Shown piece after piece: positions 1 through 5,902 of a stretch of 7,288 nt of DNA. The stretch is taken from assembly GCA_013151585.1 (NCBI GenBank), contig JAADHY010000464.1, forward strand, positions 365-7,652, written 5' to 3'. The first letter of the stretch is position 1. Each line of letters begins with the position of its first letter. Origin of the DNA: Planctomycetota bacterium. GTDB lineage: Bacteria > Planctomycetota > Planctomycetia > Planctomycetales > Planctomycetaceae. The position numbers were made by a program, and so were the translations under genes. The notes under the pieces were generated by a model. That model was not told the origin of the DNA, searched no databases, and saw nothing but the letters and a program-made list of their open reading frames with translations.

Positions 1-819
1 TACCTGGCCAAGCCGATGGCCATTGATGTCCCGGGCGTCTTCGCGATGCAGGCTCTGGCCAAAAAGGCGACCGAAAAAAGGTTGTGCGTGCTGGTGGACT
101 ATCAGTTGCCTACTGCTCCGCCCAACCAAGAAGTTCGGCGGCGTATTCTGGACGGAGCCTTGGACGGTTTGGCTCACATCTACTCGGGCGGGACCTGCGG
201 TCGTTTGCCCGACCCCGAGGTGGGGCCGACCATTGAGAATTTGTTTCGCCGCGCATGGTACTCGCACATTGCGCTCGGCGGCGACCTGCCGCTCTTGTAC
301 GACATCCACATCATCGACGGCGTCACGTGGATCACGGGCCAGCGAGCGGTAGCCGCGGGCGGCTACTCGCGCATTGTCCGGCCGAACGCTCACGGCGACC
401 GGGCGGACTGTGGCGGTGTTGTGTTCGAAATGGCCGACGGAACCTGCTGGACCCATATCACTCAAAGACTCGATAACAAAGCGGTCATCAATAACCTGTC
501 GGCCGACTTGATGGGCCTGAAGGCGACGGCCCATATCGCGTATTGGGGCGAGGTGTTCGTGCGAGGCGGGGCCCAAGAGTATTCGGCAGCCATCTCGAAG
601 ACCATCTACGCCGACGGCGCGAAAGCGAACATCGCCGAGTTCTATCGGTGCGTGACCGAAGGCGATTTCAAGAATTCCACGGTGCACCGCTCGGTGGACT
701 GTCACCTGACGGCGATTCTGGGCCGCGAGGCCATGCGGCGAAAAACGTGGCTGACCATGGACGAGATCCTCAAGGAGAACAAGAAGCTGGAAGTGGACCT
801 GCGCGGGCTGAAAGTGTGA
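1..819 (+). CDS. Gfo/Idh/MocA family oxidoreductase, 5'-truncated by the window edge
   Basis: The reading frame is open from the first base, so the true start and the N-terminal Rossmann nucleotide-binding fold lie before the window; 272 residues remain. The visible part opens with AKPMAIDVPG, which carries the conserved Lys-Pro motif of Gfo/Idh/MocA NAD(P)-dependent sugar oxidoreductases (Lys4 counted from the first codon). It continues into the alpha/beta C-terminal domain. LYDIHIIDGVTWITG (around residues 98-112) matches the conserved D-x-H-x-x-D region, and its His103 is the likely catalytic or substrate-binding histidine. The tail, LTMDEILKENKKLEVDLRGLKV (split here as LTMDEILKENKK then LEVDLRGLKV), is of the kind seen in the many planctomycete paralogues. 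Members oxidise or reduce sugars and inositols, but the substrate here is unknown. The ATG at 16 is internal, not the start. It is convergent with the transposase, and a REP hairpin begins 9 bases after the TGA stop. Confidence 0.9.
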   Translation, partial: YLAKPMAIDVPGVFAMQALAKKATEKRLCVLVDYQLPTAPPNQEVRRRILDGALDGLAHIYSGGTCGRLPDPEVGPTIENLFRRAWYSHIALGGDLPLLYDIHIIDGVTWITGQRAVAAGGYSRIVRPNAHGDRADCGGVVFEMADGTCWTHITQRLDNKAVINNLSADLMGLKATAHIAYWGEVFVRGGAQEYSAAISKTIYADGAKANIAEFYRCVTEGDFKNSTVHRSVDCHLTAILGREAMRRKTWLTMDEILKENKKLEVDLRGLKV

Positions 820-824
820 GAGAT

Positions 825-845
825 GTAGGGTGGGCACTGCCCACC
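825..845 (+). repeat. REP hairpin 1 (GTAG foot on the left, outward end of the cassette)
   Basis: GTAG foot at 825-828, then stem arm GGTGGGC (829-835), loop ACT, arm GCCCACC (839-845). The pairing can extend by two more pairs (827-828 with 846-847). The foot tetranucleotide directly 5' of a hairpin is the hallmark of REP sequences recognised by RAYT proteins in Enterobacteria. It lies 5 bases after the stop of the oxidoreductase gene. It is identical in all 21 positions to REP 4 on the other strand. Confidence 0.9.
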
Positions 846-893
846 CTTTGCGCTCGGCACCATTCGGCGATATCTGCCAACCATTCTCGTGCT

Positions 894-914
894 GGTGGGC
901 GGTGCCCACCCTAC
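894..914 (-). repeat. REP hairpin 2 (inverted relative to REP 1)
   Basis: Read on the minus strand this is foot GTAG (914-911), arm GGTGGGC, loop ACC, arm GCCCACC. It forms an inverted pair (BIME-like) with REP 1 across a 48-base spacer. The TAG of the foot is at the same time the stop codon of the transposase gene. Confidence 0.9.
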
Positions 915-1486
915 TCGCCGGTGTTGTCCTGAATGTCGGAAAAGTCGAGGGCGGCGGGTTTGCGCTTGCCACAGCAACAAGCCCAGGTGTTTTCATAGAC
1001 CCCTGCTCGGACCCACCGATGAAAACTTGACGGACGCCACTTGTGGGGACACGACACGTAGCGGTGTTTCACAGGATTGTAATGGATGTAATCAAAATAG
1101 CTCTCGAATTCATCTTCCTCATCAATCGTATGCTCCCAAAACCGTCGCTGCCATACGTCGCTTTCGCGGTGCTTGCGACGGGATGGGGACACATTGTCGG
1201 GCAAGGCGTTCCTGCCACGCAATGACAGGGTGAATTTGACTTTCATCAGCCCGATCCGTTTGGAGTACTGGTCATCACCTGGCGGCAAGGTCCAGATAAA
1301 ATGCATGTGATCAGGCAGAACGACCGCCGCTTGAATGTGAAACGGCATCTCCGCTTTCACTTCTCTCAATGCCGAACGTAGTCTCTCCAGGTTCGCCTCG
1401 TCAGCAAACAACCGACGACGGCGATACGTGACAATCGTGAAGAAGTAGGTGCCGCCAGGCACGAAATACCGGCGATACTCAGGCAT
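911..1486 (-). CDS. REP-associated tyrosine transposase (RAYT, IS200/IS605-like Y1 HUH endonuclease)
   Basis: A 191-residue single-strand DNA endonuclease of the RAYT group, which cuts and joins REP hairpins in other bacteria. The N-terminus MPEYRRYFVPGGTYFFT is typical of the family. The HUH-type metal site is VLPDHMHFIW (His60 and His62). The RAYT signature VWQRRFWEHTI (112-122) follows, and DYIHYNPVKH (132-141) holds the likely catalytic Tyr133. The tail is Cys- and Lys/Arg-rich (WACCCGKRK, 168-176). The start was set at the ATG at 1486; an in-frame GTG at 1510 would add eight residues but falls inside a degenerate REP. No clear Shine-Dalgarno site precedes 1486. The stop codon TAG is part of REP 2. 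The DNA is visibly richer in A/T than the neighbouring genes, which suggests a separate history. The gene is complete and every key residue is present, so it may be active. Confidence 0.93.
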   Translation of the reverse strand: MPEYRRYFVPGGTYFFTIVTYRRRRLFADEANLERLRSALREVKAEMPFHIQAAVVLPDHMHFIWTLPPGDDQYSKRIGLMKVKFTLSLRGRNALPDNVSPSRRKHRESDVWQRRFWEHTIDEEDEFESYFDYIHYNPVKHRYVSCPHKWRPSSFHRWVRAGVYENTWACCCGKRKPAALDFSDIQDNTGE

Positions 1487-1632
1487 AACGATCGGCTGGG
1501 CAGCGCCCACAAAACAGGGATGCGTCTTTCGGCTGCCAATACCTACGATTCAGGCCGGTCATTCGATTGTACTCGCCAACCCCTTGACGTGCACGTATCG
1601 GCTTTTCGCGGAGGCCCGCCTCGCGGCCCCAT
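1487..1632 (-). promoter_or_regulatory. Upstream region of the transposase
   Basis: Non-coding stretch between the transposase start and REP 3, which must hold the transposase promoter if it has its own. I see a perfect 10-base palindrome, ACGTGCACGT (1587-1596), a degenerate REP (1497-1509), and a TACAAT on the minus strand (1571-1566) without a convincing -35 partner. No promoter can be assigned with confidence. Confidence 0.35.
1497..1509 (-). repeat. Degenerate REP-like hairpin before the transposase start codon
   Basis: On the minus strand: arm TGGGC, loop GCT, arm GCCCA, with five of the seven stem pairs of the intact REPs and no GTAG foot. It ends 10 bases before the ATG at 1486, so it covers the place where a ribosome binding site would normally lie. 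Confidence 0.55.
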
Positions 1633-1653
1633 GTAGGGTGGGCATCGCCCACC
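1633..1653 (+). repeat. REP hairpin 3
   Basis: Foot GTAG (1633-1636), arm GGTGGGC (1637-1643), loop ATC, arm GCCCACC (1647-1653). Same orientation as REP 1. It differs from the other copies only in the loop. Confidence 0.9.
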
Positions 1654-1676
1654 ACCATGGACTCGGTCGTTATTAT

Positions 1677-1697
1677 GGTGGGCAGTGCCCACCCTAC
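1677..1697 (-). repeat. REP hairpin 4 (outward end of the cassette)
   Basis: On the minus strand: foot GTAG (1697-1694), arm GGTGGGC, loop ACT, arm GCCCACC. It is identical to REP 1 over the full 21 bases. Bases 1696-1694 of the foot form the TAG stop codon of the GH127-like gene, and the stem starts at the next base. Confidence 0.9.
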
Positions 1698-3781
1698 TTG
1701 CTCGTCGCGAAAAACGTGCGGCGGAGCAGCGTTGAGCCCATCGGGAGCAGTGTCACCGACTCGTGCCGCCCGCCAGCGCCGAGCATGGTGCCGCGCAGGG
1801 TCAGCGGCGGGCGGTCCCAGGGATAAAGGGGATCGGCGGCCTTGTTTTTGACCACGCGGAAACCGAACCCGGGACGCTCCGCGAACAGTTTCAGCGGACG
1901 TCTGGCCGAAGCCAAGTCTGCGGGGTCAAACTGGTAGGCGCAAAAGCCGCCGATCTGATCGGGCCCCACAGGCGGGAACCGACGGACGATCTGGGTCTTC
2001 TCTGGAATGGGCAAGCAAAAGACCAGCGGCCCGTAAGCCAACGCCGTCCGGCCATCGACCGCCCGTAGCCCGCGGATCGCAGGTCTGAGCTGCACACGCA
2101 CCTGGTCACCCGACTTCCATTCTTTGCTCACGACCAAGTATCCGCGTTCGTCTCGGGTCACGGAGGCGCCGGCAGCGGTCACCGACGGCTCGGCTGACCA
2201 CGCCGGGATTCGCAAGCATAACGGGAACGCCACCGGCCGCTCGGCCTGGATCGAGAACCGGACGTCGAACGAAAACGGATAGCCCGTTTCTTCGACGACG
2301 GTGACTCGTGTGCCGTTGACTTCGGTCTCGACGCGGCTCGGGCCGTACAGCGTCGCGACCAAGCCGCCGCCGTTATCGCCTCGGCTCCGCATCCACATGG
2401 CCGAAATCGCATAGGGATAGACACGGGCGCCCGAGTCGTGGCAACAGGAGGGATAGAACGCGGCGGTGTAAATGAATCGGCGATTCCCACGACCTTCGGG
2501 CGGCCGCTGCCGCACCCACAGCCGCTCATCGGCCGAATAGTACGTCAAGGCCTTGCCGTCCGCGAAACGGGCTCCTTGAGCCGCGTTGAACAGCGTGCGT
2601 TCGATCATGTCGCCGAACCGGGCTGCTCCGGTCTTCTGCAAAGCCCAAATCAGCGAATGCTCGAGGTAAAACGTGGAGCAATACTCGTATGGCATGTCCG
2701 GCCGTTGGTCTTTCGCTTTGATCTCTTCGCCATGGCCGGACAAGGGCGAACCGCCGACGCCCAGATGCCGCTGAACCTTGCGGATCGCGTTTTGCCAGGC
2801 CTGCCAGTAAACCCGCTTGCCGGATAGGTGGTGGCACAGCAACGTCACTCGCAGGAACCCCATCACATCCGGCCCATGCCCGCTGAACGGGATCGTTGGG
2901 TCCAGGAGCTTCTCAAGCTGTCCGTCCTTGACCAAGACGTTCCTGGCCGCGTTGTAGTCGTCGTACAGCGACAAGGCCGCGCGGCGATAGGCTTCGTCGC
3001 CTGTGAGGCGGTAAAGCCAGTCGAGCACGTCCAGGTACATCAGCCCGTGGGAGATGCCGCAATCTCGCTGGTTCGGCGTATCGAAGTAGTTTCGCTTGCC
3101 GTGACCGTATTGGCTGATGGTCAGCTTCACCGCACGTTGGACTGCATCCAGGACATCCTCTCGGCCGGTGAACTCGTAATAGGCCAAAAGCGGCAGCAGC
3201 ACACACCGCTGAGTCCACAGCTCCCCGTCGGGCCGGGCGAAGTGGAAGCGGCAGCCTTTGGGGTAGATGCCGATGTATCCGTCTTCGTCCTGCGACTTGA
3301 GGATGGCGGCGACGAATCGATCGGCTTTGGCCCGAGCCCGCGGCTCGCCGGTCAAGAACGCAGCGCGCAAGAGCCCGTCGTGCCAGTCGCCGATCATTTC
3401 GCCATGCCACCAGGTGCGCAAGGCTGGCGGCATCGCCAATCCCGACTTGTCGCACCGGCAGCCGCGGTTGTTTTCTCGGGTGACGAAGTCATTGTTCTCC
3501 GGTCGTAACAGGAATTTCTTCGTCTGCGGGTCTTGCAGCAGTTCGTCCAGATGGCCGGCGTAGCCGGTTTTCAAGTCGCGGAGCAGCGTCGCCCGCAGCC
3601 AGCCTTCCGGCTTCACCTCCCCCAGCCGCAGCGGCCCCAGTGCCTCTGGAATCTGCCCGGACGCCGCGGGACGGCCAGCCACGGTGGCCGTGTCCGACAA
3701 GATCGATAGCAACATCACGCCAAGCACGAAGGCCCGTGTCGGAAGAGAACCTCTGCAACAGACACGCAGCTTCCTTTTCAT
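1694..3781 (-). CDS. Secreted DUF1680 / GH127-type beta-L-arabinofuranosidase-like protein
   Basis: A 695-residue exported enzyme of the GH127 (DUF1680) clan, which releases terminal sugars, classically beta-L-arabinofuranose. A basic N-terminus and the hydrophobic core AFVLGVMLLSIL (17-28) form a signal peptide. An alpha-barrel catalytic domain spans roughly 55-470, followed by a beta-sandwich region (about 475-600). The metal site of characterised GH127 (Glu-x-Cys, then Cys-Cys about 80 residues on, the first Cys being the nucleophile) is matched by Glu366-Tyr-Cys368 and Cys446-Cys447. HGEEI (350-354) is a candidate for the acid/base Glu. After the Cys pair the sequence is HDSGAR, unlike the CCPPNxxR form I recall for characterised members, so the sugar specificity is uncertain. 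The ATG is preceded by AAGGAG (3798-3793), which overlaps the stop of the upstream gene. It is the second gene of an operon with the TIM-barrel gene. The TAG stop lies in REP 4, but the C-terminus (VTLLPMGSTLLRRTFF) looks natural, not cut off. Confidence 0.85.
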   Translation of the reverse strand: MKRKLRVCCRGSLPTRAFVLGVMLLSILSDTATVAGRPAASGQIPEALGPLRLGEVKPEGWLRATLLRDLKTGYAGHLDELLQDPQTKKFLLRPENNDFVTRENNRGCRCDKSGLAMPPALRTWWHGEMIGDWHDGLLRAAFLTGEPRARAKADRFVAAILKSQDEDGYIGIYPKGCRFHFARPDGELWTQRCVLLPLLAYYEFTGREDVLDAVQRAVKLTISQYGHGKRNYFDTPNQRDCGISHGLMYLDVLDWLYRLTGDEAYRRAALSLYDDYNAARNVLVKDGQLEKLLDPTIPFSGHGPDVMGFLRVTLLCHHLSGKRVYWQAWQNAIRKVQRHLGVGGSPLSGHGEEIKAKDQRPDMPYEYCSTFYLEHSLIWALQKTGAARFGDMIERTLFNAAQGARFADGKALTYYSADERLWVRQRPPEGRGNRRFIYTAAFYPSCCHDSGARVYPYAISAMWMRSRGDNGGGLVATLYGPSRVETEVNGTRVTVVEETGYPFSFDVRFSIQAERPVAFPLCLRIPAWSAEPSVTAAGASVTRDERGYLVVSKEWKSGDQVRVQLRPAIRGLRAVDGRTALAYGPLVFCLPIPEKTQIVRRFPPVGPDQIGGFCAYQFDPADLASARRPLKLFAERPGFGFRVVKNKAADPLYPWDRPPLTLRGTMLGAGGRHESVTLLPMGSTLLRRTFFATSK

Positions 3782-3792
3782 CGGGACTTACT

Positions 3793-3799
3793 CTCCTTA
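3793..3799 (-). promoter_or_regulatory. Shine-Dalgarno site of the GH127-like gene overlapping the upstream stop codon
   Basis: The minus strand reads TAAGGAG, in which TAA (3799-3797) is the stop of the TIM-barrel gene and AAGGAG is the ribosome binding site 11 bases before the ATG at 3781. This supports co-transcription and possible translational coupling of the two genes. Confidence 0.75.
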
Positions 3800-5902
3800 T
3801 TCTTCTCGGTCCCACATCACGCACGTGTAGGTTTTCAGCTCTGCCAGCACCCAGCAGCCGGGCGACTGTTCGGTCAACGTGGCCGGGTGTGGACCGTCGG
3901 GGCTGAAGGCTTTGGGCGTAGAGGAACGGAGCGGCGAGCCGGCGGGGGCGATGAGGGGCACGTCCCGGAGCGGCTCGCGGTTGTTGTAATTCAAGAGGTG
4001 TGTCACAGTCGCACCGTCGGCCGTTTTGAAAACGGCCATAAGGACGCTGGGGGGAGCCTCGACCTGGAGCTTCAGCGCGGGGCCGAGCTGGCGGCGCACC
4101 GCCTCAACAACTTGCTTCGCCGCGTTCGGCACCGTTGGCTTGACCACGCTCGATCGCGTGTTGACGCCAGCGAGCTCCGGTGCCGATGGGAAAAACACCG
4201 TCTCGCCCTTTCCGCTGGCGCGGCTGGTCCCGTCCCGAGGGCGCGGGCCGAACAGGCTCGCACCGGTCAGGTCGTTCAAGCCGAAATCTCGCCGTTCACG
4301 CCGGAATTGGTCGTATAGGCCACACCAGCCAGTCACGATCAATCGGCCGCCGCCGCGGACGAACTCTTCCATCGCCGCGATCTCCTCATCGCTCAGGCAA
4401 CGCTGCGACGGCACCCACAAGACACGGTAACGGTTCAACCGGCTGAGCTCTTCGGAGAAAAGCGCGGCAAACGGCACTCGCGCCTGCAGCAGCGATTGCG
4501 ACGCATTCACAAACGCGGCGTACGCAACGCCGAAGTCATAGGTCATCGACGCAGCCGAGTGGTAGATCGCTACTGGGCAATCAAGCGTCGAGCCAATGTA
4601 AAGCTGCGGATGGTCGAGCAGAAAGCGATTGTACCGGGCCCACGTACCGGCGACTTCCGGACGCGTGAAGTACGGCTCCGACAGCTCCTGCTCGTTGCGT
4701 GCCCACTTGCGCCCTTTCATACGCAGAGCCCAGATGCCAGCCAGCACATGCCCGCCGAACGCGAGCGACTCGCCCAGGCACAGTTCGATCTGGTCGGCCC
4801 GCTCCGGCAACTGCAATCCCGGCAGCCACGCTCCGGGCAGCACGTTGCCGCCGGCGTCGGCGCCCATGAGCAGCACCAGGGCGTTGCTCACCGCCTGGCC
4901 GTTTTCCCACCGCGGGAAGCTGGTCGATGCCTCGGCGTACGAAATATCAAACGTACGCAGAAACCGCCGTGGGTCCGCGCCGCGTAAGCTCCAGTTGTCC
5001 ATGCGCGGGTAGCAGATGTTGGCACAAAGTGCCGCGTCCGGATCGATGCTTCGGACGTAGCGGCGCAGCGATTCGGCCACCTCGGGCAGCACGGTCATCC
5101 GCCACGAGGCCCACGCCTGATGTAGCCGGTCGGTGATCACCGTCTCGCGACTTTCCACTTCCGGGATACGCACGCCCCGCAGATCGGCCACGCCCAGCGA
5201 CGCCAGCGGGTCCGGAAAACGCTCGCGCAGATACTCTCTGAACCGCCGCTGGCAATGGTCGCAGTAGCAGGGACGATAGTAGAAGTTGTCCAGAAACACG
5301 CCGTCCATGTCGTAGTCGACCAGGGCCTCGCGGATGAGTGTTTTCACATACTCAATGTACGCGGGATTGGCCGGGCACATGCGTTGGCGGTAGTACCGGT
5401 TGCCGCCGTAAAGCTGCGGCCGGCCGAACCGATCCCGAGCCAGCCAATTGCGTGCTTCTGGCCGAGCTATCAGCAGGGACTCCGTGATCGGGCAGGCGAA
5501 CTGAATGTAGGCCAGCGTCCGGATGCCATGCCGCCGACACGTGGCCACGAGCCGCTTCGTGCCCGCCCGGTCCTCATACTCCGGATCGCCCGCCCCTTTG
5601 GCGAAGTTCACGTACAAGAGGTTGACGCCCAGTTCGGCGAGTTGCTCGATCGTTCGCTCGCTGCGAACCTTCTTGTACCATTCCTCGAGCCAAAGCCCCT
5701 GGGCGGCCACACCGGCCATCAGCCGGTTCTCGCGCCGGTAAAAGGCCAGCGGCTCATGCAAGTTACCGCCCCAGATGACCCGGCCGCGCCGCGTCCACGC
5801 CGGGTGGTCCTGAGCTGCAGCCACCGCCGGCGCGGTGAGAGTACCGATTGAGCACGCAAGGGCAAACCAGTTTCGCATAAGAGCAAACCGTCTCCAGGTC
5901 AT
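3797..5902 (-). CDS. Secreted TIM-barrel glycoside-hydrolase-like protein with GH42-like Cys cluster and amidotransferase-like domain
   Basis: A 701-residue protein, exported by a signal peptide (RNWFALACSIGTLTAPAVAAAQ, given as RNWFALACSI plus TLTAPAVAAAQ; cleavage near residue 30). A TIM barrel fills about 75-400. The strand YDMDGVFLDNF (197-207) carries Asp205, a likely catalytic acid, followed at once by CYCDHC (Cys212, Cys214, Cys217), the spacing of the zinc-binding cysteines in GH42 beta-galactosidases. Glu324 in SYAEAS is another active-site candidate. Residues about 440-560 resemble the class I amidotransferase-like (trimerisation) domain of GH42-type enzymes (VLWVPSQRCLSDEEIAAM, then FVRGGGRLIVTG). 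A beta-rich tail closes the protein. It resembles uncharacterised 'hypothetical glycosyl hydrolase' families rather than true GH42, so the substrate is unknown. The start at 5902 has AGGA eight bases upstream; a second ATG at 5878 would place the signal peptide nearer the N-terminus and is a real alternative. It is the first gene of the operon with the GH127-like gene. Confidence 0.75.
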   Translation of the reverse strand: MTWRRFALMRNWFALACSIGTLTAPAVAAAQDHPAWTRRGRVIWGGNLHEPLAFYRRENRLMAGVAAQGLWLEEWYKKVRSERTIEQLAELGVNLLYVNFAKGAGDPEYEDRAGTKRLVATCRRHGIRTLAYIQFACPITESLLIARPEARNWLARDRFGRPQLYGGNRYYRQRMCPANPAYIEYVKTLIREALVDYDMDGVFLDNFYYRPCYCDHCQRRFREYLRERFPDPLASLGVADLRGVRIPEVESRETVITDRLHQAWASWRMTVLPEVAESLRRYVRSIDPDAALCANICYPRMDNWSLRGADPRRFLRTFDISYAEASTSFPRWENGQAVSNALVLLMGADAGGNVLPGAWLPGLQLPERADQIELCLGESLAFGGHVLAGIWALRMKGRKWARNEQELSEPYFTRPEVAGTWARYNRFLLDHPQLYIGSTLDCPVAIYHSAASMTYDFGVAYAAFVNASQSLLQARVPFAALFSEELSRLNRYRVLWVPSQRCLSDEEIAAMEEFVRGGGRLIVTGWCGLYDQFRRERRDFGLNDLTGASLFGPRPRDGTSRASGKGETVFFPSAPELAGVNTRSSVVKPTVPNAAKQVVEAVRRQLGPALKLQVEAPPSVLMAVFKTADGATVTHLLNYNNREPLRDVPLIAPAGSPLRSSTPKAFSPDGPHPATLTEQSPGCWVLAELKTYTCVMWDREE

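Larger units (their letters stand above)
825..914. repeat. BIME-like inverted REP pair, left side of the cassette
   Basis: REP 1 and REP 2 face outward around a 48-base spacer (846-893). The spacer holds a small direct repeat, ACCATTC (859-865 and 880-886), and nothing else recognisable. In transcripts the two REPs could each fold alone or pair with one another into one long hairpin. Confidence 0.8.
825..1697. mobile_element. RAYT/REP cassette
   Basis: The 873-base unit consists of inverted REP pair, RAYT gene, inverted REP pair. Its outer ends are perfect 21-base inverted repeats (REP 1 and REP 4). It exactly fills the gap between two convergent genes that end at 819 and 1694. No target-site duplication is seen, as expected for HUH enzymes. 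RAYTs are usually regarded as domesticated, so whether the unit moves as a whole is unknown. Confidence 0.65.
1633..1697. repeat. BIME-like inverted REP pair, right side of the cassette
   Basis: REP 3 and REP 4 face outward around a 23-base spacer (1654-1676), shorter than the 48-base spacer of the left pair and unrelated to it by eye. Confidence 0.8.

Noticed and set aside
702..980. Open frame on the minus strand with peptides such as GGQCPPY and GWAPPT
   Set aside because: These peptides are translations of the REP hairpins in different frames; the frame overlaps the oxidoreductase end and has no protein-like pattern.
889..1233. Plus-strand open frame across REP 2 and the transposase
   Set aside because: It begins in a REP (VGGAHPT) and runs antisense to the well-supported RAYT gene.
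1566..1571. TACAAT on the minus strand as a -10 box for the transposase
   Set aside because: No acceptable -35 element at 16-18 bases upstream.
1607..1625. G+C-rich hairpin CGC/GAGG with CCTC/GCG as a terminator
   Set aside because: One bulged base, and the T-run lies 5' of the hairpin on the plus strand and reads as A on the minus strand, so it fits neither direction.
825..1697. REP hairpins as intrinsic terminators
   Set aside because: None is followed by a real U-tract in the direction of transcription of its upstream gene; only REP 1 has three T. An effect on mRNA decay or ribosomes is more plausible.
825..1697. CRISPR array
   Set aside because: Four similar repeats occur, but in inverted pairs with a gene between and unequal spacers.
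815..1707. Target-site duplication around the RAYT cassette
   Set aside because: The bases outside the two outer REPs (left ...GAGAGAT, right TTGCTCG...) share no direct repeat.
1449..1851. Plus-strand open frames across the transposase upstream region and REPs 3 and 4
   Set aside because: They consist of REP translations (GGQCPPY, GSAHPT) and antisense sequence of the GH127-like gene, with no domain or ribosome binding signal.
2828..3508. 226-residue plus-strand open frame
   Set aside because: Antisense shadow of the GH127-like gene, a common effect of high GC3; the sense frame has signal peptide and metal-site motifs.
5255..5851. 198-residue plus-strand open frame
   Set aside because: Antisense shadow of the TIM-barrel gene, with no recognisable domain.
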